From Rotaria sordida (Eukaryota; Rotifera; Eurotatoria; Philodinida; Philodinidae), in contig CAJNOL010001308.1 in NCBI GenBank assembly GCA_905250125.1, forward strand, positions 1 through 64,000: a stretch of 64,000 bases of DNA. Direction: 5' to 3'. Under the pieces are notes generated by a model. It did no database searches. It was not told where the DNA came from and worked only from the letters and a program-made list of their open reading frames with translations. Both the position numbers and the translations under genes were made by a program. This document shows positions 34,376 through 46,600 of the stretch, piece after piece. Positions within the stretch are counted from its first letter, which is position 1; each line of letters opens with the position of its first letter.

Positions 34376-36228
34376 TGTTCTCTCGAGAGTCCTAAAAAAA
34401 ATACAGATGGTTGGTTTTTTTTTAATCGTGTTGATATAGAGTTAAGGATTATTTCAACGTCTCGAAACAAACAGAAAACATTACTATGTATTCACACCCA
34501 AAAAACATACATGTTTAGATGGTCAGAATATGGTATTTGTGAGATCTGGCTTCTCACATAGTGCAATATAGCTCAAGGGTTCAAAGTTATTTATCATCAT
34601 CAACATTCTTTTATTGTGTAAATTTAACCAAATTTTGTTTGCGAACGAGAAGAACAAAATGAAGACATTTTACTGAATAACAAATCATTTTTTTTTCAAC
34701 ATGAATAGACCAATAAGTTGATATTAACAATTGCCGGGCAAAATGCCTACTAGTCGATATTAGGCCGAAAAATTTCAGTGGACGAGCTAAACAACGTAGT
34801 AACATACTTAAGTCAATCGAATTTGTCGGTTAATGATTAGTACTCGAATTTTGTCTTTTTTCTTGGTTCTGTTTTGTATATTTACTTGCTTTTCAGTGTA
34901 TAAATGCTTGAATTAACGAAAGAATAAAATCAGATTTTTTCGAAGAAAGAAAGAAAGAAGAAAGACTCGTTAAATGGTGAAATCGATCTCCTCTCGAAAT
35001 TAAGTTTCATATATTCCAAATAATCAATTTGGATGTTAGAAGTAGATTGTTGTTCGAATTAATCAATTAGTCTTCATTCTGACAATGCAGCACGACTGAC
35101 TTAAAACTCAATATCATCTATTCCCTACAGAGTCGTGATATGGGATGTTCATTTGAAAAGTTTTTCTTCAACTTTTACCTTGACTTATATGCTGAATGAA
35201 AGCTCATCCTTTCCACTATCGAATGGCATATAGGACTATGACACAATATTGTTCGCACGTATATGCATAATAAAGATGTCCCATGACAAAATTTGCCTCT
35301 TATGATGCTATGAAAGCAGCGATTCACTTTCTGTTCCATAGCCATTTTGCAGCTTTAAAAAAGACTGCTATTACAGTGAGCCTAATTTGTGTCTAAGAAT
35401 GAGATTGGGGTGTAGACAAGAAGAAAATGATGTACTCCCGTGTTTCCTAGAGTACAAGAACTACGAAAGTATACAGAGTAAAATGGGATTCAGTTTTATA
35501 GCGAAGAAACAATATAGACTTAAATCCAAGAAGATAACAACGTACTCCTGCGACTTTCTTGCTATATTCTACGTACATCTATGCTACTTTCGCTGTACTC
35601 AAAGCAGTACAGCGTTTACTACTTGGATTTAGGGTTCGAATGTTTTTAGATCACTAAATATTTTGCATTGTTTTTGTTCATAAACATGCGCATATTTGGA
35701 ATTAGTAACGTTCTAACTTTTTTTGCTTTCATTTTGATCCAAACTGCGATATTTTCGAAAAAAGGATGAAATTTCATAACGAAAACTATTTTCAGTTTAT
35801 TATTCGATGCAGTTATGCTTGTTAATAAATGATCAGATATGCTAAAAACTTATTAAAAACTAAACAAATTTTATATAAAAAGTTTATCTATATGTCGTTT
35901 CATTTCATAGTTCAATACTAAACTCTCAACGCCACTAAACAAAAAATGTCATTTTTTTTGAGATTCTATAACCGCCAGTATTTTCTGAATAGTTTAGTTC
36001 GAGCTAAAGGAAAATTCATGAAATATTCACTGATAATAAATCTCGCTTTTGTCATTAACGAGAAATAGATGTTACAATGTAAAAAATTCTATAACGTTTC
36101 GCTACATCGTAGAATAATTAAAAAATAGAAATATTAAATAATCTTTGATATACTATTTATTCTTTTACTAGAATCTAACAATAACAAAAAAAACAGATGA
36201 ATTTGACTAACTTTTTTTTTAAAAATTT
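34376..36228. other. Intergenic, 1.85 kb
   Basis: No supported gene. Small open frames near 34331-34561, 34611-34805 and 35387-35632 lack domains and splice context. Confidence 0.5.
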
Positions 36229-37041
36229 TTATTCTTCTTTTTGTAAAGAAGACTTAACCTTTTTTGTTGATGAAATAAGATATTGTTCAATAAAAAATTT
36301 AAAAAAAAATAAACAATAAACAGGTACAAGTGCATAAGGAAGAAGAAATTCTAAAAAGTTTTCATTAGGAAATTGTTTATATTTTAAACATAAACGTGGG
36401 ACAATATGCCAAATATAAGTAACTATTAGAAGTTGTATAATTTGTAATGTTGTTATTATAGGACGTAAAAATTTTGGTAAACGAAAAGCAAAATGATAAT
36501 ACATAACTGTATGAACAAAACCATTTAATAACATACCACTTTTTTCTCCACCAGGAAAATTCATAACACATAAAAATAATAAAAATGTTGTTGCATGATG
36601 ATATATATGGAGAAATCCAATTTTTTTAAATGTTTGTCCTTTGAATATAAGAATAGCTGTATCAAACCATTCCCATATTTTTGAAATAGTAAATGTAATT
36701 GATATTATACGAAGCCAAGAAGGTATTGGTTTACATATATAATCTAACCAATTTATTATTTCTTTTGTATATATTATATAATATAAAGTAATAAGACATG
36801 AAAATAATGAATATAAAAATAAAAATATATAATGAATTTTTGAAAAGAAATTTTTCATTTTTAATGATAATTTTGATGTTAATAATGGAAAAATAATAGT
36901 TATTAAAAATATATATAATAAACATGATCCAAATGATATAATATAAGACCATGGTGAATATATATTTATTATAATATTAGTATATGGAATTTCAATTTGA
37001 ATATGTTTAAAACGAAATAAATATAATGATGTATCGGACAT
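36229..37041 (-). CDS. ELO/ELOVL very-long-chain fatty acid elongase, intronless
   Basis: 3-ketoacyl-CoA synthase of the fatty acid elongation cycle in the ER membrane. 270 residues, the usual ELO length, in one exon. Seen: KIWEWFDTAILIFKGQ (the family's K-x-x-E-x-x-DT motif), the histidine box HIYHH at 145-149, NGFVHTVMYYHF, and TLQIIQLL before another membrane helix. About seven hydrophobic segments are present, and the C-terminus is Lys/Ser-rich (SSTKKVKSSLQKEE), compatible with ER retention. The HxxHH form with Ile-Tyr, and overall similarity to the ELOVL6/ELO3 class, are suggestive only. Lack of introns is odd beside its intron-rich neighbours. Start ATG lies 9 bases after a TTTTCAATAG acceptor. 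Confidence 0.94.
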   Translation of the reverse strand: MSDTSLYLFRFKHIQIEIPYTNIIINIYSPWSYIISFGSCLLYIFLITIIFPLLTSKLSLKMKNFFSKIHYIFLFLYSLFSCLITLYYIIYTKEIINWLDYICKPIPSWLRIISITFTISKIWEWFDTAILIFKGQTFKKIGFLHIYHHATTFLLFLCVMNFPGGEKSGMLLNGFVHTVMYYHFAFRLPKFLRPIITTLQIIQLLIVTYIWHIVPRLCLKYKQFPNENFLEFLLPYALVPVYCLFFFKFFIEQYLISSTKKVKSSLQKEE

Positions 37042-39334
37042 GATTTAAAACTATTGAAAATAAATGATAAAATGATGTACATGTGATTCAAAGTTGTAAA
37101 TAAGAACGAAAGAAAGAGAACGAAAATACAAAAACAAAAATAACACTTCTTGCTCGCACATAACGCGTTGCAATTTATATTTTATATCTTTTCTCTAGTT
37201 AAGATAAGATAATGTACATTTACTTGATACCTTCAAAAAAAAATATATATAGTGAAATCTGCATTATGTAAACCTGTCAGATTGTATTCAAATTATATAT
37301 ATATCTTCTGTTCCTTTTGCTTTGTTGTCTATATGCTAACTATGATCTGTTAATCGCACGAGAGTACAGATCCAATTTGTTAGACTTCATATTATGGCTA
37401 CGAGTAGGTCTCGATGAGACAAAATTAAATATAAAAGGATTCGAGCCTATGGCCTACTGATAAAGAGTCATGGCTATTTTAATGAAACTGTTTCTGAGAG
37501 CCAGCCTTTTCCGAAAAACACATGTTTACAGAAATTTTTGTCTACTAGAGTGAAGTTATAACCGTTTTGATGAAAATCATCAGAAATCATTTCTGATATT
37601 CCTATTCGATAGAGCACATTGAAAAATCTCTATCTAATGAATTCTACGCTGAAAAATCATTAGTAATTATTGATAAACCAAGCTGTTAGCGTTCGTCCTG
37701 TGACGAACACTAGCTATATATATATATTCTCTAGGTTTATTCCTTTTTATTCTTATCTGTTATATAATGAACTGAAACATATATATATATATCGAATATA
37801 GAAAAAAAGAAAAGAAAAAGATGAAAGAGAGAGAGACTAGATATCGATGAGAAAGAAATATATATATATAAATATAACAGGTGTAAGGTCATATCAGTGG
37901 AGGAGCTGTAATCCAGCGACATCCACTGTAACACAAGCAAACAAAAAAATCCTGCTTTTGGATTTTTTTACCTAAACAGTTGTCTGATAATATAGGTGGC
38001 TTTATTTTTATGCCTAAGTGTATAAGTTGCAATACCCACCTTGCGTAATGTATGCTTACATATTTACAGAGTAGTATCTATCTAACAACAACAAAATGAC
38101 TGTGAATCATATTTTTGATCTGAAATATAGATTTCAAGGTCAGAAGAAATTTCCTTTGATATACATATGAATAGTACAAGTGTAGACGTTTATAATGCAA
38201 AAACAAATTTTAATATGAGGATACATAAGAACATTAATTGTTGAATCAATTTTTATTAATTATCAATTATCCTCAACTTCATTCATTATTATACTTGTCA
38301 ATTTTCAACACGAAACACTTTTATAATATTCAACTAATTAGTAAAAATAAAATAATTTAAATGTAATTGAATATCCTAGAAATTTTAGGTCAAACGAATG
38401 TATTTTTCTAGAGATATCGAATGTCTAAGACAACTTGATTTTATGCATTGTTTTATGATTTACATGTATTTGTTAGATATTCCATATCACAAAAAGAATG
38501 TATTCATTTAAGCTGAAGTTTTTATGATATTCTGAGGATCGGAGACCTATCTATGGGTGCGTTCCCAAAGGCTGGAACCCGTTAAAACATCTAAGTAGCG
38601 CACTTTTATGATTTACTGAGTCTTACTCATAGTCAAAATCAGGAGTCAAATAGCGTCCGATTATTGAATATGTTCGATCATTAGAGTTAATTTAAGTTAT
38701 TTCATACTGTGTCAGTCTGATTGGTGCTTCCTGCATATAGTTTTAAAAAAATATTCGTTAGAGTATATTCATAAGTGATGAAAGATTGTTACATTATTAT
38801 TGTCTTGATGGATTCTATGAAATTTCTTTATTTATGAAGAAAGTCTTATCTCTTGTTCATAATCACTACAAATGATGTCTTCAGTAGATATATTGTGAAG
38901 TTTTCTTTTGTTTGAAGTCTAAACGCTATTGATTGGAGAATATCATCATTAATGTATCTATATATTTTGTCAAAATATGAGACGAATTCTTAATTTTCAT
39001 CTCACAGATGAGTTTCACTTAATAAACGAATCAAATAAAACAATCGCTTCGATATTCTTCTATTCAAACAATCCAATTTTTTTAAAGTTAAAATATAAAA
39101 CAATTTTATTCGAATTTACTTTGCCGAACTACTCGTGCGAGTATGCAAGACAAATAACATTTCATCATTGTATTTATTTATCATTTGTCAATGATTGAAG
39201 ATATAAAACTCTGGAGTTTTTCACAGAGTGTTCTGATAATCAGTGAACATTGTATATGTTGCTTGACGTTTTTTGATATTTCAATCAAACTATACTGTAA
39301 AAGTTCTAGTGCAGTATGCAGATATGGGTAGTAT
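37042..39334. other. Intergenic with simple repeats
   Basis: AT dinucleotide runs near 37240-37310, 37720, 37780 and 37860. A small palindrome, gttcgtcctgtgacgaac, lies at about 37689-37706. No gene; the frame at 38977-39198 is unsupported. Confidence 0.5.
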
Positions 39335-39414
39335 GGTCCCAATAGGGAACTGCAAATCTACGTTTGTGAAGCCGAATCCGGATCTGGAAGGACCCGCGGC
39401 TCCCTAGCTCCCAT
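39335..39414. mobile_element. 64-bp hAT-like MITE
   Basis: Element 39343-39406 begins TAGGGAACTGC and ends GCGGCTCCCTA. It shares CCGGATCTGGAAGGACCCGC (one change) with the element at 8477-8542. Flanks ggtcccaa and gctcccat match at 6 of 8 positions, so this is an older insertion. Confidence 0.65.
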
Positions 39415-40058
39415 AGTTATCAATTAGTATAACTTTTTATGCTACTGAAGCTACATAATCTTATTCGATAGTATTTGTCACATGTAAGATTGTTTAGCGG
39501 ATAGCAAAATTTTTGTTATTCGTGGCGGAAGCATTATGTGGAGAGAATATTCGATGATCTACTTTGGTCAGATTTAAAATGATTTACGATTCATTATTGT
39601 TTCTATTCTTCCTTAGTAGAACATTCAAGAAGTATTGTGAAAAGTTTTTCACTTAAATTTATATCTTACATTTATCATTTTGATGATAAAACTGAAAATA
39701 AATATGATTTAAAGATAATATTTGAATATACTTATTTCAAATAAATGATTTTTCAAAGCTTAACTAATAGGTAATAGAATCGGCTTAAATTTCTATACCT
39801 TATTGTTTTTCTTTTTGTCACGTCGAATACTGAATTAGATTTTATTTTCATTTTTAACTTTGTTATTGATAATAGAAATTGACTTGTATATGAAAAAGAA
39901 AAAAAGACAAAATAATCATTCGCCTTTTAATTGATCATCAATGACATCAAGTTTCATATTTTTCTACTCGATATTTAATCATAATATGAAAGATCTAATA
40001 ATTGAAAACTATATTTTTGCATTTTTTTATTAGTTTGATATATTAAAATTAAAATTTA
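39415..40058. other. Intergenic downstream of Hint gene
   Basis: No gene seen; likely contains the 3' UTR of the Hint protein gene next to 40059. Confidence 0.5.
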
Positions 40059-41258
40059 TTAGTTTTGAATAATTGAAGGTATTAAAAATGTTGTCATTTT
40101 ATAAAGTATATTAGGAAACCAATGAATACCAATTATTTTATTCGATCCTTTTATTTCTCCAAATGAATCATACCACCAACGCATAGGCGCTAATATAGTA
40201 TGAGCTAAATTATGATTATCGATTGTTGCATAACAAGAAGCTGCAATATTATTAACAATCAATGTGCCTTGTTGTGTTAATGGAGCTATATATCCTTGTT
40301 TAACAATATCGATCATATTCGAAATAGTTTCAGTAATTAATACACCATCATCATTTATAATATAGATATTCATACCTATACGAATATTTTTTGCCATAAT
40401 ATAACCATGAATATCAGTTGGAAGAAGATGAGACGGAGTTAGTGATAATTGTCGACCAGAAATTGTTGTCAATTGTTTAAATACAGCTGAAAGATCAAAT
40501 AATAATAATAATAATAAAACAAAAATAAGAAATTCTACCATATTGATTAGGTTGATAATCAAGCATTGTAAGCACATTTGTAGGAATCATTTTATTTGTT
40601 TTATCATCATATGCAAGAATTTTATCACCTGATTGTAATTCAATAATTTGTTTTTGTTTTCCATTAACTAAAGTAACAAGAGAATCGGCAGCAAAACAAC
40701 GCCCTACGCTGACTGTACTCGCTAAACAAATTAATAATCAATTGACAAAAAAAAATAAATAAATAATACAAATAAAACAAACTATGAATTGGACAGGTTG
40801 TACTATTTATAACTGGACAACAATTTTCAGCAAGTCGTTTAGCTTCATTAAGTGCTGCTTTACCAATCTAAAAAACAATAAACTCTATGAAAAAACAAAA
40901 CAAAACTGTCGATAAGATTAATATTTATCTACCTCTGCTGCAACACATGCACCCAATTCTGTACTTAAACAATCTGCAACATCAGCAGCAGCTTGACATA
41001 TTATTTTTAAATCTAGAATGACAATTTCTTAAACAATTTTATTTTGATATTTTATCAACCTTTTGCAATAGCTCCGTAAAGTACTGATGTGACATATTGA
41101 ACACATTTAAGAATTTGTTTTGGATCTTCAGCTATTGGACATTGTGCATATGTAATTGTTACTAATATATCAATAATAAAGAGAAATTTTAAGGATATCT
41201 AAACATATATTGATTAAATTATTATGTAAGATCAATTATTTAGTTTTACCATTTTCAT
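40059..41258 (-). CDS. Secreted protein: new 8-Cys domain + Hedgehog-type Hint (Hog) domain
   Basis: Exons 41258-41250, 41198-41060, 41012-40933, 40867-40783, 40721-40539 and 40486-40059; 924 bases, 307 residues, frame closed. Hint domains cleave themselves at an N-S shift before a Cys; in Hedgehog this attaches cholesterol to the N-terminal part. Residues 1-21 are a signal peptide. Residues 22-110 are helical-looking with eight cysteines (23, 35, 55, 64, 72, 92, 93, 101). The Hint domain begins GRCFAADSLV (catalytic Cys113) and has SGRQLSLTPSHLL (T182-x-x-H185), GYIAPLTQQGTLIV and NIAASCYATIDNHNLAH, as in Hedgehog Hog modules. No Hedgehog signalling domain is present; this is like the nematode hog proteins, with a lineage-specific N-terminal domain. 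The C-terminus is short, so any sterol-binding region is unclear. First exon is only nine bases. Confidence 0.9.
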
Positions 41259-41939
41259 TGGTTCCTTGAATAAAAAAAAATTTGTGATAAAATCGTATGT
41301 GATCTATTTGAATATCACTCACGAAATGATTCTTTTTTTTTAAAATGATTTTTATCTAATCTGTCATCAATTAGAAAATCGGTTTGAATTACAAATCCCT
41401 AATATTTTTCGTTTTTGTCATTAAATCATGACAAAGAAAAAAATCAATTATATTTCAATGGTTAAATACAACGACAAAGAAAAAACTAAATTACTTACAC
41501 TACAACAAATTTGTATTTGTCTTTGTTTATAGTCTAAAGGATAATTTTCATTTAAAACCTTCCTCTCCAAAAAAAAACAAGTCATTATTATAGGCATGAC
41601 CCTTAAGGTGTCTAATTCGGATATTCATAAGCATGACTTCTAACTTAAAAAGTTTTCTTCGGAAATTATGGTAAGTTTCTAGAGCTATCAAGCGAAAAGG
41701 TCAAAATCGTATCTGTAAGAAAATTATAAGCACTATTGAAGTTATGGTCCTTTATCATAGCCGAACATGTAGCTAGAAAGCTACTTGATAATACTCATAG
41801 GCAGTAGAGTTACAAACCCTGGGTAGACTCGAGTCTACCTTATAGTGGATAGATGATGGGTTACATAGACTCTAAATATTGTAGAAATTTTTCTATTACT
41901 ATTTTCATGTTTGTCTAACAAATAGCGTGTTTTTACAAA
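41259..41939. other. Upstream region of Hint gene
   Basis: A TTTTTATTCAAG acceptor lies 6 bases before the Hint ATG. The rest is AT-rich with no gene; the CTCGAGTCTACC patch near 41828 may be repeat-derived. Confidence 0.5.
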
Positions 41940-42660
41940 GTTAGTTTACATTTCAACTAGGCTTGTACCGAGTCCAGGCTACTTGGGCTCTGTACATGCC
42001 TACTACCAACTCGTGTTCAATACGCATCGACGGACGAGCTACAAGACTTGGGAAAGCAAAACCCTATCTTAGATTCACACTTGATAGGCTCAAATATTTT
42101 TCTCTTTCCATCAGATCGGTAGATTTTAACAGCGCATCATATTTATAATCTTCGTCGCCTCTGGCAGCTATTTTCTCCGTGAAGCAGACTTAGAAAATAT
42201 TTTTTAAGGAAAAATTAAGTTTTGTATAAATAAATATTGGATCATGCATCATCAATGAATTGAAGTAGGGATTTTTCACTACAAATGAAGAAAAACTGTC
42301 TGAATCAAATAAATCAGAATCGACTCAGATTTTTCGTCCGCTTCTAGCGACTAAGATCTCATGTCTATTAAGCATTTTCAACAGTAAACAAGCTCACAAT
42401 GCAATATTTTTTTTTTATAGAACATTTCTTCTTCGCCATTAAAATTTTTTTCTGATAAAACAGATCAGAATCTCTTCTTTCGAAGATCACATTCCGATAA
42501 ACATAAACATCCGCATGTCTTTTTTACGCAAGTCAGGCATTTTTTTCGGATCTGCACCACTGTTACACGTTGCAAAATGTAAGTTCGACAGAAGAGGTAG
42601 TAACTATATTTCATCTAAGTCGCATTTAAAAACTTGCCAATGGGTTTTTAATTAGTACGG
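41940..42660 (+). repeat. Dispersed repeat copy 3
   Basis: The longest copy of the family seen at 16262-16690 (same orientation) and 18190-18640 (inverted). The 5' part matches copy 1 and the 3' part matches copy 2, including ccactgttacacgttgcaaa. Non-coding. Confidence 0.65.
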
Positions 42661-43671
42661 AATGCAACCATGTTTAATGCTTATGCCAGAAAGTTCTTTA
42701 GGTAAATATAGGAAAAAGATAATCGGATATTTACCCGACATTAGTTTTATCTTTCGGATGAGGAAAATAAATTTGGTATTCAACTCGCAGTATCAAAACA
42801 ATCATAGATTTTTGGGGTTTTAAAATTTTAAAGGCATCAAAAAAATGAAATAAATTAGAAATCAAGAAAAAACCTCTGTTTCGTATCCGAAACAGTAAGA
42901 CGTTCTCTTCAAAATGATAGCAGTCTAAGCACTACAGCTCGAAGTGTATCAAGAAAAAAACATTTGTACGCATGAAAAGTTCTATTTTGCATTATGACTT
43001 CTGAATTTTCAGACATGAATATTTTTTTAACAGTATATTTTCATTAGCCAAACACCTTTAGAAAGTTTCATGAGAGCCCACTGCACCGTATCAAAAAGAG
43101 TGTAGCTGTGGGTAATATGAAGAACCTCATAGTCACATCCTTTATCGAGATGATAACGTGAACCACTAAAAAAAGAAGTTACCGGGACTAAAACAACTTT
43201 CTCCCGCACACTTCTAGATATGCTCCGCTTTGGCTGATTTTGCTCATATATAAATAGATGTATATATTTCACGACTCTGGAATAGTTATCATGATATTTG
43301 AAAAAAAATCATTTTGAACTTGAACATTTGGCTTTCATTTTAACTGATTAGTTTATTCTTCATTGCAATTCTCATTGTTCTTAATATGGAAATTAATAAA
43401 AAAAAAAATTTTTTTTTTCTCTCAGGCTTCATATCTATGAAAAATTTTCAATGTTACAGTTTGACCTTGATTCAATATCTAACATATAAATTTATCTTGC
43501 TTATCACAAAATATATTTTTATTTTACAAAATAAATAAATAAATAATCAATGAAAATAATGAAAAATGCATTATTTGATCACAGCATAAATGTGTGGACG
43601 GAAGATACAATCCCACTATTAAGCATAAATCTAAAATAAAAGTTTATCTTTTTTTTTGTCTCATTTATCTA
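42661..43671. other. Intergenic, 1 kb
   Basis: No supported gene. Poly-A and poly-T runs near 43400. The 3' UTR of GPHR is expected just before 43672. Confidence 0.5.
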
Positions 43672-46600
43672 TTATAATTTTATTACTTTTTCGAAATTTT
43701 TATCATAAAGTGAAATTGACTGTTGAGATGATCGATAATGTAAATAAAGTATACCAATACTAAATAATGCAGAAAGTAAAAAAATACAATCAAACCAACG
43801 ATGATAAAAATTAAATTGTAAATCACCAAAACCTTGAGAAATAATTTGTCTAAATAAAAAAATTTCAAAAAAATAAACAACAAACTATTTCTTCAAATAA
43901 ATTACCGATATTGTGCTGGCATATTCATTCGAATAAGAAGCACTGATGATATAAAATACATGCCCTAATAAAAATATAAATTTTTTGTTTTCTTTTCTCT
44001 AAAATTTTATTACATTTTATCTTTACCATTAATTGTGCAAGACATAAAAAAATAACATTTGATGATCGACTACTTGATATAAAATAAAAAAACTAATAAA
44101 ACAAAAAAAAAAAAAAAATTCTTTTTTTTTTTATTATAATCATTATTTTATCAAACCTTAGTTAATGTAATCAATAAACCACGAATACTTGTTACAACAA
44201 TAATACCAATTAATATAAATGATATATATTGAGAATAAAACTGTACATCAAATTCAAAATTAAAATAATGTATTGTTAAGTCAATACCTTTTGTTACTGG
44301 ATCAACTAAAAAGAATTTATTTTTTTTTGTTTTTTTAGTTTATTACATATAAAAATTTTAAAATTTACCTTTTCCTACACGATTGAAAATAATATTTATA
44401 AATGAAATGAAAATTTTCCATATACAATATAAAGAAAAAAAATGTCCTAAGACATGAAAATATTTTCCTTTAAATGTTTTTGAATATTCAATACGTTGTT
44501 GAATATTTTGTAAATCAACAAAATCATTATATAATTGTGAATAAATTTCTTCATATGTTAATATATCTTGTTTAATTAAAGATATATTACTATATGATGA
44601 TGTTATTTGATTTGTTAGTTGTAATGTTAAACAAGTATTCCATGTACGTCGAAAATAATTCCATGGATTATTAGAATTGAATGATGATGCCATGGCTCGT
44701 AAAGAATTTTCATGTTCAATAGTAACAATACGTTTCTTTTTTAATGCAACTATTTCCATTACTTGTTTTAAACGTTTTTGTGCATCACTGATATCTTTAT
44801 CACTAACAGCCTAAAACAAAAAAATACGAATTCAGTCGAACTATATTTTCATACTCTCAATCAAATTTGCTAATAGAATATTGGATAGTTACAGTGAAGA
44901 TACAAAATACTTTTTCTTGCATGATAGATTCTAAAAACAATGATGCTTTGACCAATGCTAATATTCTCTTTAAATTGAAACACATAGATTTTGAGTGATA
45001 TAAGATTTCGCTTAATACAAAGTGGATCGCAAAAGTTTAAGATACTTTTATTTTTGAAGTTTTTCATCGAAGATGAGTAGCTAGGCCAAATTCAAATAGT
45101 GATTTGGATAGTTCTTGAAATTCTCTATCGAATAGAATATCTGTAAAACTTTGTCAAGAGAGTTTTCCAGAAAATCATGCCAGGAGAATTTCAAGTCCTA
45201 GAGGATTCTGAGAGAAAGATTTTTTAATATAAGCATCTCAAAGAGCGGAAAAATCAAGGGTCGCCCAGCTTTCTACGATATTCCCTCACAAAGTTGTAAG
45301 CATTAGAAAAAAATGCGGTTTTAATCGAATTTTAGGTGTTTTTTTGATAAAAATCGATGAAAAACGCGTTTTTTTCATTTTTTTTTTAATGTTTATAACT
45401 CTGTATCTTTCTATCAAAATCTTCCAGGACCTGAAATAGTTTTCTAGAAAACTCTTTTGACAAAGTTTGACAGATATTCTATTCGATAGGAAATTCCAAG
45501 AACTATCCAAATGACTATTTGGATTTGACTTAACTACTCATCTTCGATGAAAAACTTCAAAAATCAAAGCATCGTTTAACTTTTGAGGTCCACTTTAATA
45601 CTTTGTTTTGTATAAAATTTAGTGCTCTACAATAGTGTTGAGCTGACAATGTTCTCAGACATAAATTAAGACTTTTTTTTAAAAAAATTATTGATATTTA
45701 TTCAATCTTAATCAGGAAAGAAATCTGAGTATATACTTTAGAAATAGCGAAGAATTTTGTTTCTAATTATTAACCGATTCAAAATAAAAGGCAGGTTATC
45801 ATTTTTTTGAATAACTTTTGATAGGAACGAGATAGAGAGCTGTGATTTTCACCTTATTATGTATGTCATTATCTCTCAAACTCTTATTCTAAGTGGGTTT
45901 TAAAAAAAAATGTTAATTTTATAGTGAAAACAAGAATGATTTGTACTGAGATTATTGTGAAAATATTCAAAGGTATCTATAAAGAAAAAAACATCTTTCA
46001 TCTTAATAAGTTCTATATCGACCGATGTCTCGGACATCGCTCTTTCGAATGGTGAAAATCACAGCTCTCTATCTCATTCCTATCAAAAGTTATTTGAAAA
46101 AGTAATAACCTATCTTATAATTAGTTGTAGCCGAAAAATGAGTGAATATTTCATGCCACAGCTTTCGCTCTATAGGTTAAGTACACAACATTAGATGAAG
46201 CTGCTTATCTTTCAGATATGGACTAGGAGATTATACTGATGGTATCTGCCAATAACATCCGATTATGATTTATATGAATAAACCATTCCGAAGTATATTG
46301 ATAACATGAGTCCATCATATACAGCTGTTCTGATTAGGTAGAGCAGTCCAAAGTATACGTAAACACTAAGAATGATGTATGATTTTAACCACTTCAAAGA
46401 TAAAAAAATACCTGTACCCGAGAGCACTTTGATCTTGAAATAAGATAAAAAGTAGGCACCCCAAATAGTACCTAGTATCTGTCAAAAAACAGTGTCAAAT
46501 CTATTAGACATCTTGCAACTAATTTTGAGTTAATGATAACTTTCTGGTAAGCTATTCATTACAAGGATCGCAAAACGCGAAGGAAGTGTATGCATCGAAA

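Noticed and set aside
37437-37500. tRNA-like head (GGATTCGAGCC followed by TGGCCTACTGATAAAG)
   Set aside because: The A- and B-box-like parts are in the wrong order for a tRNA and no cloverleaf forms.
38977-39198. 73-codon + strand ORF
   Set aside because: Composition like AT-rich noise, no domain.
44870-45510. Two minus-strand ORFs in the GPHR intron
   Set aside because: Both overlap the TIR element 45015-45600 or the intron edge and show no conserved protein.
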